Positions 34,534 through 42,424 of a stretch of 64,000 bases of DNA are shown here, piece by piece. This stretch comes from Kibdelosporangium aridum (GTDB lineage Bacteria > Actinomycetota > Actinomycetes > Mycobacteriales > Pseudonocardiaceae). The translations under genes and the position numbers were made by a program. The stretch spans positions 62,001 through 126,000 of the forward strand of contig NZ_FWXV01000009.1 of assembly GCF_900176515.1 (NCBI RefSeq). Reading direction: 5' to 3'. The notes beneath the pieces are model-generated. The model searched no databases. It was given only the letters and a program-made list of their open reading frames with translations, and was not told the DNA's origin. Numbering within the stretch: the stretch's first letter is position 1; every line of letters begins with the position of its first letter.

Positions 34534-35586
34534 GTGGCGTCGCAACGACTCAAGCGCGGCATGCGTGGAGCATTGACAGCGTCCGCCATCATCGCGATGG
34601 TCAGCACCTCCCCAGCTCCGGCAATCGCGCAACCCCCCGCGGGCAACACCGAATCGGACGCGCTCAAGAGGTACAACGACCTCAACAAGCAGGCCGAGGT
34701 CGTCAACGAGGAACTGAACAAGGCCAAGGACGACAAGGACGCCAAGCAGGCGGAGTTGGACAAGGCCACGGCTGACCTCACCGCGGCCACTCAGGCCAAG
34801 GACGCGGCGGCGGCCACGGAGGAGCAGTTCCGCGGCCAGGTGGAGAACTTGAGCTCCGCTTCGTTCCGTGGTGCTCGTTTCAACAAGCTGTCCGCTCTGC
34901 TCACCGGCACCTCCGCGCAGGACTTCCTCGACAGGTCCTCCGCGCTGAACGTGCTGGCGACCGACAACAACAAGGCTCTGAGCGAGCTGCACAAGGCGGT
35001 CACCACCGCCGCGGACTCGGCCACGAAGGCCGCGGACGCGCAGAAGCGGGCCACTGAGGCCCGTGACGCGGCAGCCAAGCTGCAGGCCGACATCGAAGCC
35101 CGCAGCAAGGACCTGCAGAAGCAGATCAACGAGGTCAAGTCCGCCGCGAACAGGCTGTCCGCAGCGGACAAGGCCACGCTCAAGGGCACCGAGGACACCG
35201 GCGTCTACATCGGCGGTCCTGGTGCCGCTGGTGCAGCTGTGAACGCCGCGCTGAGCCGTCGTGGCGACCCCTACGTCTGGGGCGGTGCGGCTCCGGGTGG
35301 CTTCGACTGCTCGGGCCTGACCTCGTGGGCCTACAAGCAGGCCGGCCTCACCATCCCGCGTTCCAGCCGCGCTCAGTTCGGGGTCGGCAAGTCCGTCCCG
35401 CTGAACGCGCTGCAGGCGGGTGACCTGGTGTTCTACGGCAGCAGTGCCGGCTCGATCCACCACGTCGCCATGTCACTGGGCGGCGACAAGATCGTGCACG
35501 CCTCGACGTACGGCAAGCCGGTCGCGGTGACCACCGTTCGCGGTGGTGGCTCCGACGTGTTCGCCGCCAAGCGGATCGTCGGCTGA
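34534..35586 (+). CDS. Secreted NlpC/P60 peptidoglycan hydrolase
   Basis: 350 residues: signal peptide (TASAIIAMVSTSPAPAIAQ), coiled coil (about 45-215) and a C-terminal NlpC/P60 domain with catalytic Cys259 (FDCSGLTSWAY), His310 (IHHVAMSLGG) and VHASTYG. It cleaves D-Glu-meso-DAP bonds in wall peptides, like RipA/RipD-type enzymes; the syntenic M. tuberculosis gene is Rv2190c. GTG 34534 follows GAAGGAGA. A long structured leader precedes it and a terminator follows. Confidence 0.92.
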   Translation: MASQRLKRGMRGALTASAIIAMVSTSPAPAIAQPPAGNTESDALKRYNDLNKQAEVVNEELNKAKDDKDAKQAELDKATADLTAATQAKDAAAATEEQFRGQVENLSSASFRGARFNKLSALLTGTSAQDFLDRSSALNVLATDNNKALSELHKAVTTAADSATKAADAQKRATEARDAAAKLQADIEARSKDLQKQINEVKSAANRLSAADKATLKGTEDTGVYIGGPGAAGAAVNAALSRRGDPYVWGGAAPGGFDCSGLTSWAYKQAGLTIPRSSRAQFGVGKSVPLNALQAGDLVFYGSSAGSIHHVAMSLGGDKIVHASTYGKPVAVTTVRGGGSDVFAAKRIVG

Positions 35587-35610
35587 GTTTCGACTGTCAG
35601 ACAGTCGCGA

Positions 35611-35651
35611 GACGCGACCCCTGGCCGGTGGTGCGGGTCAGGGGTCGCGTC
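35611..35651 (+). terminator. Terminator of the NlpC/P60 gene
   Basis: 13-bp stem GACGCGACCCCTG with its complement, 15-nt loop, followed by GTTTT. Confidence 0.8.
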
Positions 35652-35670
35652 GTTTTCACACACCGGGCAA

Positions 35671-35676
35671 TACGAT
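35671..35676 (+). promoter_or_regulatory. -10 hexamer of the gluzincin-like gene (leaderless)
   Basis: TACGAT ends 7 nt before GTG 35684; no ribosome site is present. Confidence 0.45.
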
Positions 35677-35683
35677 CTCCCGT

Positions 35684-37021
35684 GTGGCCCGGTTTCGCGC
35701 CCTGTTGGTGGCCGGAGTAGCGATCGCGCTGCTCGGCGGCCTCGCGCTGGTCGCAACCCAGCCGACGGGCCATGACGTCATCGAGCAGGCGCCCGCTCCG
35801 GCGCAGGTCTTCACCCCACCGAACCAGGGCGCGGTGGCTCCCCAGACCGACGAGCGCGCCGTCGCAGTCCAGAGCTTGTTGCGCGCGCGGGCCGATGCCC
35901 TGCACCGGCGCGACGAGAAGGCCTTCATGGCCAGCATCGACCCAAAGGCCGAACCGGCGTTCCGCGATGCGCAACTGATGTTGTTCCGCAACCTCGCCAA
36001 CGTGCCGCTGCGTGAGTGGTCGTACTCCGTGGTCACACAGCGATCGCTCGATCCGTCGGTGTTGCCGAACGTGGAAGGCGCCCAGGAGTTGTGGGCGCCG
36101 GAGATCGACCTGGTCTACGCGTTGCGCGGCGCCGACCCGTCGCCCACTCGGCGGCCGATGGGCTACCTGCTGGTCAAGCGGGCCAACTCGTGGTTCATCC
36201 GGTCGGATACCGACCTGCTCGGCGTGGGCAGGCGGACCTGGCGCGGCCCGTGGGACTTCGGCCCGTGCCTGGTGATCACGACCGGACGCGGTCTCGTACT
36301 GACCCACCCGGCCAGGGAGGCGATGGCCAGGCGGGTGGCGGCCGAAATCGACTCGGCCGTGAACGCGGTCAGCAGTGTGTGGGGAACCGACTGGCCCCAG
36401 CAGGTCGTGGTCGTGCTGCCGGATTCCAGCGACGAGATGCGCGCGATGGTCGGCTCCAACTTCCCGGTCGAGTCCGTGGTCGCCGTCTCGGTCGCCGACC
36501 GGGTCGACACGGACAAGAACTCCGCCGAGGGGCAACGGGTCGTGATGAGCCCGACCAGCGCTGACGCGTTGTCCGTGACCGCATTGCGAATCGTGCTGCG
36601 CCACGAGTTCACCCACATCGCCGCCCGAGGCTCCACAGTGGACGGATCGCCGATGTGGCTGCTGGAGGGGTTCGCCGACTACGTGGGCTACCGCGACAGC
36701 GGGATCCCGCTCGGGCAGGCCGCGCCGGACCTCAACGCGTCGATGCTCACCACCGGCCCGCCGAGCAGGCTGCCGTCCGATGAGGAGTTCCGCGCGCAGG
36801 GCCGCACCCTCGACATGGCCTACCAGCAGTCGTTCTCGGTAGCCCGGTTCGTCGCGGAGAGGCTGGGCGAACCCAAGCTGATCGAGCTGTACCAGGTGCT
36901 GGCCAAGGCAGGCCGGGCAAGCCCGGAAGAGATCGATGACCTGCTGGTCTCGGTGGTCGGGCTGAACCGGGAGCAGTTCGTGGCGGGCTGGCAGGAATAC
37001 CTGCGGGAGACCCTCGGATAG
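35684..37021 (+). CDS. Membrane-anchored zinc metallopeptidase-like protein
   Basis: 445 residues with an N-terminal anchor helix (about 4-24) and an extracellular region. The last third carries a gluzincin-type LRHEFTHIAARG site (HExxH) followed by WLLEGFADYVGY, which supplies the third ligand Glu. The first part (LLRARADALHRRDEKAF) looks like a folded ligand-binding or propeptide domain. Substrate unknown. In mycobacteria the corresponding position is Rv2189c. The pimB' GTG start is 9 bp after the stop. Confidence 0.75.
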   Translation: MARFRALLVAGVAIALLGGLALVATQPTGHDVIEQAPAPAQVFTPPNQGAVAPQTDERAVAVQSLLRARADALHRRDEKAFMASIDPKAEPAFRDAQLMLFRNLANVPLREWSYSVVTQRSLDPSVLPNVEGAQELWAPEIDLVYALRGADPSPTRRPMGYLLVKRANSWFIRSDTDLLGVGRRTWRGPWDFGPCLVITTGRGLVLTHPAREAMARRVAAEIDSAVNAVSSVWGTDWPQQVVVVLPDSSDEMRAMVGSNFPVESVVAVSVADRVDTDKNSAEGQRVVMSPTSADALSVTALRIVLRHEFTHIAARGSTVDGSPMWLLEGFADYVGYRDSGIPLGQAAPDLNASMLTTGPPSRLPSDEEFRAQGRTLDMAYQQSFSVARFVAERLGEPKLIELYQVLAKAGRASPEEIDDLLVSVVGLNREQFVAGWQEYLRETLG

Positions 37022-37024
37022 GGT
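37019..37024 (+). promoter_or_regulatory. -10 hexamer of pimB' overlapping the upstream stop
   Basis: TAGGGT includes the TAG stop of the upstream gene and ends 6 nt before GTG 37031, again the leaderless spacing. Confidence 0.35.
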
Positions 37025-37030
37025 GCTGGC

Positions 37031-38185
37031 GTGGCTCGGACGCTTCTGGTGACCAACGACTTCCCGCCCCGGCCTGGCGGTATCCAGGCGTATCTGCAGG
37101 CATTGGCGACCAGGGTGCCCGCGCGGGAACTGGTCGTGTACGCGCCGTCGTGGGAGGGCGCGGCTGAGTTCGACGCCTCGATGCCGTTCCCGGTGGTCCG
37201 CCACCCAACCTCGCTGATGCTGCCCACACCGGACGTGGCCAAGCGCGCCAAGGAGATCCTGCGCGCCGAGTCGTGCACCTCGGTGTGGTTCGGCGCAGCG
37301 GCACCACTGGCCCTGCTCGGCCCGTCCCTGCGTGACGCCGGGGCGCAGCGCGTCGTCGCCTCGACACACGGACATGAGGTCGGCTGGTCGATGCTTCCGG
37401 TGTCCCGTCAGGCTTTGCGGCGGATCGGGTCCACAACGGACGTGGTGACGTACGTCAGCAAGTACACCCGGTCCCGGTTCGCGGCGGCCTTCGGCCGATA
37501 CGCGGCACTGGAGTACTTGCCATCCGGTGTGGACACTGGCTTGTACCGCCCGGACCCGGCAGGCCGTGAGCTGGTTCGCAAGCGCCACAACCTTTCCGAC
37601 CGGCCGACGATCGTCTGCGTGTCCAGGCTGGTGCCCCGCAAGGGCCAGGACATGCTGATCCGTGCCCTGCCCGCGATCCGCCGCCAAGTCCCTGACGCGG
37701 CACTGCTTCTGGTCGGCGGCGGAAGGTACTCGGACAAACTCATGGCTCTGGCCAAGGAGAACGACGTCGCCGACGACGTCATCCTGACCGGAACCGTGAC
37801 GTGGGAAGAACTTCCGGCGCACTACGTCACCGGCGATGTGTTCGCCATGCCGTGCCGCACCCGCGGTAGCGGCTTGGACGTCGAAGGCCTCGGGATCGTC
37901 TTCCTGGAGGCCTCGGCGTGCGGACTTCCTGTCGTGGCAGGCAATTCCGGCGGTGCGCCGGAAACTGTCCGCGAGGGCGTGACGGGGCATGTCGTGGACG
38001 GCCGTAACGTCACCCAGATCGCCACGCGCATCAGCACTCTGCTGGCCAACCCGGACACTGCGGCCGCAATGGGCCAAGCAGGCCGCGACTGGGTCACGTC
38101 GGACTGGCGCTGGGACACCCTGGCCAGTCGTTTGTCCACTTTGCTGTCGGGCGACGGCTCCCGTTTCTCCGCTTTCCGCGGCTGA
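37031..38185 (+). CDS. pimB: GT4 mannosyltransferase PimB'
   Basis: 384-residue GT-B enzyme that adds the second mannose in phosphatidylinositol mannoside synthesis on the inner face of the membrane. The N-terminal half starts TNDFPPRPGGIQAYL, which holds the acceptor loop; the GDP-mannose half has CVSRLVPRKGQD and the EGLGIVFLEASACGLP E-x7-E motif. Length equals the Rv2188c orthologue (385), and the neighbourhood is the same. Confidence 0.93.
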   Translation: MARTLLVTNDFPPRPGGIQAYLQALATRVPARELVVYAPSWEGAAEFDASMPFPVVRHPTSLMLPTPDVAKRAKEILRAESCTSVWFGAAAPLALLGPSLRDAGAQRVVASTHGHEVGWSMLPVSRQALRRIGSTTDVVTYVSKYTRSRFAAAFGRYAALEYLPSGVDTGLYRPDPAGRELVRKRHNLSDRPTIVCVSRLVPRKGQDMLIRALPAIRRQVPDAALLLVGGGRYSDKLMALAKENDVADDVILTGTVTWEELPAHYVTGDVFAMPCRTRGSGLDVEGLGIVFLEASACGLPVVAGNSGGAPETVREGVTGHVVDGRNVTQIATRISTLLANPDTAAAMGQAGRDWVTSDWRWDTLASRLSTLLSGDGSRFSAFRG

Positions 38186-38256
38186 CCGAACGCCGATTCT
38201 TGTGTGACACTGTTTTGATGCTCGACTTCCCTCGCCGCGCCGTCAAGCAGGTCGCT

Positions 38257-39210
38257 CTAGTGATGTCCATTCACGACATCACGGGCCAAAGCGGCCGCGC
38301 CGACCAAGCCCGCGTCGTCGCCTAGTTGCGCCGTGCGAATGCGGGCCAGCGGCCGATACCCGGCGCCAGTCACGGCATCGCGGTAGATCTCGCGGGCGTC
38401 GTCCAGAAACAGGGGAGCGGACTCCGACACGCCCCCGGCGATCACGATGACCTCGGGGTCGTAGATGTCGGCGACGAGGGCCAAGCCTTCGCCGAGCCAA
38501 CGCGCCAGCTCAGCCATCGCGCGCAGCGCCACGGGATCACCATCGCGAGCGGCCCCGGCAACCTTCCGGCCGGTGATGGACCGAGCGTCGCCCGCTGCCT
38601 CGCGGGCCAGGACCGTCGACTGCCCTGGATGCCCTGCGAGCAGTTCGATCGCGGTCGCACTCAGAGCCGTGCCACTGCAGTACCGTTCCCAACAGCCGGA
38701 CTTGCCGCACGAACACGGTCGGCCGTTCGGCACGATCCGCAGATGCCCCAGCTCAGGAGCTACACCGTAGGCGCCGCGGAAGATCTTTCCGTCCAGGAGC
38801 AGGCCTGCGCCGATGCCCGTGCCGATCGCGATCAGGGTGACGACCTTCGCGCCGCGCGCCGCGCCGTAGCGGAACTCCGCCAGGGCCGCGGCGTTGGCGT
38901 CGTGTTCGAGCACCACGGGCAGGTCGATCTTGCGGGAGATCCGCTCGGCCACCGCCGCCCTGCGCCACGCCAAGTGCGGGGCGAACATCACCGTCTTCAG
39001 GTCCGTGGCCACGAAACCGGCCACTGCCAGGCCGACCGCCGAGATCGTGTGACGGGCGGTCAACGAGCTGATGACCGAGACAATCGCGTCGTTGAGGGCA
39101 TCCGCTCCTGACGGCGTGCCCACTCGCGCGGTGTCCAAGATTGTTCCGCGTTTGTCGACGACACCGGCCCGCACGCTCGTCCCGCCGATGTCAACGCCGA
39201 CTGTCAGCAT
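38257..39210 (-). CDS. glkA: ROK family glucokinase
   Basis: 317 residues. ATP site DIGGTSVRAGVVD, catalytic Asp in LEHDANAAALAE, and the zinc motif CSCGKSGCWE of the ROK family. It phosphorylates glucose in the cytoplasm; actinomycete GlkA also takes part in carbon repression. Its start overlaps the stop of the small upstream gene by 7 bp, so it ends the operon ArsA-like / small protein / glkA. Confidence 0.92.
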   Translation of the reverse strand: MLTVGVDIGGTSVRAGVVDKRGTILDTARVGTPSGADALNDAIVSVISSLTARHTISAVGLAVAGFVATDLKTVMFAPHLAWRRAAVAERISRKIDLPVVLEHDANAAALAEFRYGAARGAKVVTLIAIGTGIGAGLLLDGKIFRGAYGVAPELGHLRIVPNGRPCSCGKSGCWERYCSGTALSATAIELLAGHPGQSTVLAREAAGDARSITGRKVAGAARDGDPVALRAMAELARWLGEGLALVADIYDPEVIVIAGGVSESAPLFLDDAREIYRDAVTGAGYRPLARIRTAQLGDDAGLVGAAALARDVVNGHH

Positions 39211-39584
39211 CTGTCGCCTTTGAAGGGATCGCGCCGGACCTGGATGTGTTGCACCGGCCTATTGTTGCTCCGGGGCTGCTCGGCCGCGCGACCGGGACGT
39301 CCGGCAGGCCGGAAACCGGGCATGTGCGGCACACCGGGCTCCCACCTGTCGGCGAGTACCGCCCGTAGCAAGGCAACGATGTCCGCGGCACGGTCCAAAG
39401 TCGTCGCCGCCAGCTCGTTCGGTTCGCCGCGCACCAAGGCCCCGATCGCGCACAGTGGACAGTTGTCCGGCGGGCCGTCGTGTTCGGCCGCGACCCGATC
39501 CAGGTACGGCCCAAGGCGTTCGGCCACCGCGTCCAGCAGCAGCACGATCTCTTCAAGCAGCCGGGAGCCCGGCTCGGCGCTCAC
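39204..39584 (-). CDS. Conserved small protein between ArsA-like ATPase and glucokinase
   Basis: 126 residues: a helical N-terminal half (LLEEIVLLLDAVAERLGPYL) with one CPLC pair (DNCPLCAIGALVRGE) and an Arg/Pro-rich disordered tail. No catalytic motif. Start GTG overlaps the ArsA-like stop (GTGA), end overlaps the glkA start, so it is translationally coupled on both sides. The same small gene accompanies the ArsA-like gene in relatives, function unknown. Confidence 0.75.
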   Translation of the reverse strand: MSAEPGSRLLEEIVLLLDAVAERLGPYLDRVAAEHDGPPDNCPLCAIGALVRGEPNELAATTLDRAADIVALLRAVLADRWEPGVPHMPGFRPAGRPGRAAEQPRSNNRPVQHIQVRRDPFKGDRC

Positions 39585-40741
39585 GGCGTCGTCCCGGCGA
39601 ACTGCAACAGCAGGCCGTCACCGTCCACAGAGGCGTCAGCGACCTCGTATCGGCGCAACACCGCGGGCAACGGGACCAGCCTGCGCATTCCGTCCACTGT
39701 GATCGCCAGGTCGTCACCGATCCTTGCCAGATCCACATCGGACTGCTCGGTCAGCGGGATGGCCACGCGCAGAACGTATCCCGCGCCTTCCGGCCGGATC
39801 TGCAGCAGCGACGGCGGCCTGGACACGCTGGAGCCAAGCGGGTCCGACCGGCCGTACAGCTCGTCGGCCAACGAAGCCAATGCCTCGAGCCCGACCGGTT
39901 CGGCCGCACGGTGTTCGACGACGTGCAGCTCGATCGGCGTGGACGCCCGCAGCTCGGCCAGCACCTCGTCCTGCTCGCCTCGACGCGTCCGCAGCCATGT
40001 CGCCGCCGGGCCGCGCCGCATACCTGCCTTGGGCACCAGCCGGTTGGCGATCATCCCGTCCACCCGGATGTCCCGCAGTGCCAACGCGGCAAGCGTGCGC
40101 TTGCTCTCGGCGACCACCAGCCGCTCCGGCGTCAGCACCAACCGGACCCCGGTGACCTGCGGATCCGCCAGCAGATCCCGCAGTTCCGCCAAATGCGCGG
40201 CCAGCCTCGTGACCGCGTCGACCCAGCCTTGTCGTCCCACACCGGAGACCATTCCCCGAACCGACCTGGCCGGAAACGCGCGCTGCAGATACGTCGCGAT
40301 CGCGTCGGGCAACGCCAACAGCCGCAGCGTCTCCGCGGTTGGCCCGCAGTCCACCACGACCGTGTCCCAGTTGTCGGTTTTCGCTAATCTGGCGACCTCG
40401 GTCAGCGCGAGCAGTTCGTCGAGGCCGGGCACCACGGTCAGCTCTTCGGCGTCCAGCTCGTCCACCCCGGCGCCTGCCAGCACCGCCCGCAGCTGTGCCC
40501 GCAGCTCGTCCCAGGCGGAATCGACCAGGCCACGGGTGTCCACGTGGGCCGCGTGCAACCTCGTGTCCACTAGGGAGGGTTCGCCGGTCAGCCGGGTGCC
40601 GAACGCGTCCGCCAGCGAGTGCGCCGGGTCGGTGGACACGACGAGAGTCTCGCGCCCACGCCCGGCCAGCCGTACCGCGGTGGCCGCGGCAAGGGTGGTC
40701 TTGCCCACCCCGCCCTTTCCGGTGAACAGCAGGATCCGCAA
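39581..40741 (-). CDS. ArsA/GET3-like ATPase
   Basis: 386 residues. Deviant Walker A GKGGVGKTT at 8-16, switch I DPAHSLADAFG, Walker B-like VVVDCGPTAETLRLL. The metal-binding Cys residues of true arsenite pumps are absent. The C-terminal ~90 residues form an added beta domain (SLLQIRPEGAGYVLRVAIPL), typical of the Rv2184c-like group, which is unlinked to arsenic and may handle membrane-protein or lipid assembly. It lies 8 bp after the SRPBCC gene on the same strand. Confidence 0.87.
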   Translation of the reverse strand: MRILLFTGKGGVGKTTLAAATAVRLAGRGRETLVVSTDPAHSLADAFGTRLTGEPSLVDTRLHAAHVDTRGLVDSAWDELRAQLRAVLAGAGVDELDAEELTVVPGLDELLALTEVARLAKTDNWDTVVVDCGPTAETLRLLALPDAIATYLQRAFPARSVRGMVSGVGRQGWVDAVTRLAAHLAELRDLLADPQVTGVRLVLTPERLVVAESKRTLAALALRDIRVDGMIANRLVPKAGMRRGPAATWLRTRRGEQDEVLAELRASTPIELHVVEHRAAEPVGLEALASLADELYGRSDPLGSSVSRPPSLLQIRPEGAGYVLRVAIPLTEQSDVDLARIGDDLAITVDGMRRLVPLPAVLRRYEVADASVDGDGLLLQFAGTTP

Positions 40742-40749
40742 GGCGGTGG

Positions 40750-41190
40750 TTACAACCCTTCGGCGCGGCGCTTGAGGTCCTTCAGCGCGATGTCCATGAT
40801 CATCTTCTCGGCCTTGCGGCGGAACATGCCGATCATCGGCACGGCCAGCTGCACCGACAGCGTGTACGTCACCTTGGTCGCGTCGTCACCCTGCGGCTCA
40901 AGCAGGTACCGGCCGCGCTGTGACCGCTGCATCTGGCCTTTCACCAGCGTCCAGCTCACCGAGAGGCCGTCCTGCGCCCAGTCGTACTCAAGGGTGTAGG
41001 TGTCCTTGAACATGCCCGCGTCGATCACGAACCGGACCTGGGTGGCCTGACCGTCGGCGTCCTGCGCGAGCACTTCGGTCTCCTTCACCGCCCCGGTCCA
41101 CTCGGGGTACGCGGCGAAATCGGCGATCACGCCCATGATCGTGTCCGCGTCTGCCTCTACGGTGATGGACTGGGTGGACTCGTCGGCCAT
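40750..41190 (-). CDS. SRPBCC (START-like) lipid-binding protein, TB16.3-like
   Basis: 146 residues folding as a helix-grip barrel: VEADADTIMGVIADFAAYPEWTG, a YDWAQDGLSVSWTL strand and the long C-terminal helix KAEKMIMDIALKDLKRR. Rv2185c (TB16.3) is the orthologue by position and length. It should bind a hydrophobic ligand. The ATG follows a TAGCCT hexamer (plus strand 41198-41203) by 7 nt, a leaderless arrangement, and heads the operon with the ArsA-like ATPase. Confidence 0.88.
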   Translation of the reverse strand: MADESTQSITVEADADTIMGVIADFAAYPEWTGAVKETEVLAQDADGQATQVRFVIDAGMFKDTYTLEYDWAQDGLSVSWTLVKGQMQRSQRGRYLLEPQGDDATKVTYTLSVQLAVPMIGMFRRKAEKMIMDIALKDLKRRAEGL

Positions 41191-41213
41191 GCCGGGCAGG
41201 CTACCTGGTCAAC

Positions 41214-42002
41214 TCACCAGTGCAGCACGTGCGGCACCTGGGTTCGCTGGAAATGTCCGACATTGATGCAGTCGGTCGAGGCGAACCGCATCCTCGCTGA
41301 CAGTGGTTGGTGCACGTGACCGAACAACGACCAGCGCGGCCGTTGCTCAGTGATCAGTTCGCGCAGCGCGTACGACCCGAGCTCGGTGCGGCGCGCCACG
41401 ACGTCGTAGGTGAGTTCCGGCACAGCGGGCGGGATGTGCGAGCACAGCACGTCGACTTCGGTGAGCTTGCCGACAGAAGCGTTGTAGTCGTCCTCGGTGC
41501 GCAGGTAGGGAAACCAAGCGCCGGAACGCCGTACCCGCCCGCCGGGCGCGAGCAGCGCGCCGCCGACGAACCCGAACCGCAACCCGTCGATCTCCGCGAC
41601 CTCACCGTCCAGGAAGGTCAGCCCGTCACGCGCGAACCGTGACCACAGGTCCGGCACGTCGACATTGCCCGGCGTGGCGTACGTCGGCACGGTCATCGCC
41701 GCGAACAACCGCGTGTACTGCTCGAAAAGCGCTTCCTGCACCACATCGCTGGCGTTGTCCAGGCTCGACCACAGCGAGCGCGCGTACTCGCCGAGTTCCT
41801 TGAGCTGACGGTTGCGCCGCAGCTGCGCGAACTTGGCGACCTTCTCCGCGCCGAACACCCGGCCGAGGATGCCGCTGCCGTGGTCGTGGTAGTCGACGAA
41901 GTCGATCAGATCACCGAGCACGACGAGCGCGTCGGCGCCTTCGCCGGCCCTCGCCAGAGCGTCCGAATTGCCATGGACATCGGAAACCACGTGGACCCGC
42001 AC
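41214..42002 (-). CDS. Metallophosphoesterase family protein
   Basis: 262 residues with the calcineurin-type metal motifs: SDVHGN, LGDLIDF, a variant GNVD in place of GNHD/E, SHIPP and FGHVHQPL. The Asn is kept but the following His is Val, so activity may be altered. Substrate unknown. GTG start lies 6 nt after TAGAGT, whose TAG is also the stop of the upstream SRPBCC gene. Confidence 0.87.
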   Translation of the reverse strand: MRVHVVSDVHGNSDALARAGEGADALVVLGDLIDFVDYHDHGSGILGRVFGAEKVAKFAQLRRNRQLKELGEYARSLWSSLDNASDVVQEALFEQYTRLFAAMTVPTYATPGNVDVPDLWSRFARDGLTFLDGEVAEIDGLRFGFVGGALLAPGGRVRRSGAWFPYLRTEDDYNASVGKLTEVDVLCSHIPPAVPELTYDVVARRTELGSYALRELITEQRPRWSLFGHVHQPLSARMRFASTDCINVGHFQRTQVPHVLHW

Positions 42003-42011
42003 GAGTTCACT

Positions 42012-42383
42012 CTACGGCGGGCAACCGGGACGGCGTCCATCCTCGAGTGTGGTCTTCAGGTCGAACGCGATGTTCTTGGCAGCGAACTGACGGCGGGTGA
42101 TTTCCCGCCGGATGTCACGTGGACCGGGCCGGCCTGGCAGGTCGGCACGCAGGAAGTAGTGCAGGAGCGTGCCGTCGAGCATGGGCTCGAGCCAGACTTC
42201 CATGGTCCCGGTCAGCGCACCGCGCACGGTCCACCGCAGTCCTTCGTTGCCGCGGTCGGCGTACACCTCAAGAGTGAGATCCGGCCACAGCCTGCGCCAC
42301 GAGCCGGGGTTGGCGAACGCGGCTTTGACCACGGGCGGGGGCACGGCGAGGAATGTCTCGTCGACGACGTCCACTGCAGGCAC
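42012..42383 (-). CDS. Second SRPBCC family protein
   Basis: 123 residues with the same helix-grip pattern (VDVVDETFLAVPPPVVKAAFANPGSW is the start strand and helix, EVWLEPMLDGTLLHYF a central strand). Matches Rv2186c in position and size. Divergent from fadD15, which suggests a lipid-related role. Confidence 0.8.
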   Translation of the reverse strand: MPAVDVVDETFLAVPPPVVKAAFANPGSWRRLWPDLTLEVYADRGNEGLRWTVRGALTGTMEVWLEPMLDGTLLHYFLRADLPGRPGPRDIRREITRRQFAAKNIAFDLKTTLEDGRRPGCPP

Positions 42384-42410
42384 AGGTGCATGGTGTCACG
42401 AGGGCTGTAC

Positions 42411-42416
42411 TAAGTT
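42411..42416 (+). promoter_or_regulatory. -10 hexamer of fadD15 (leaderless)
   Basis: TAAGTT ends 8 nt before GTG 42425 and no ribosome site is seen. Confidence 0.4.
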
Positions 42417-42424
42417 CACGTGAC

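Noticed and set aside
38217..38240. Partial match (TGATGCTCGACT) to the dispersed element
   Set aside because: Only 12 bases agree and it lies between convergent genes, unlike the other copies; also a possible short frame start.
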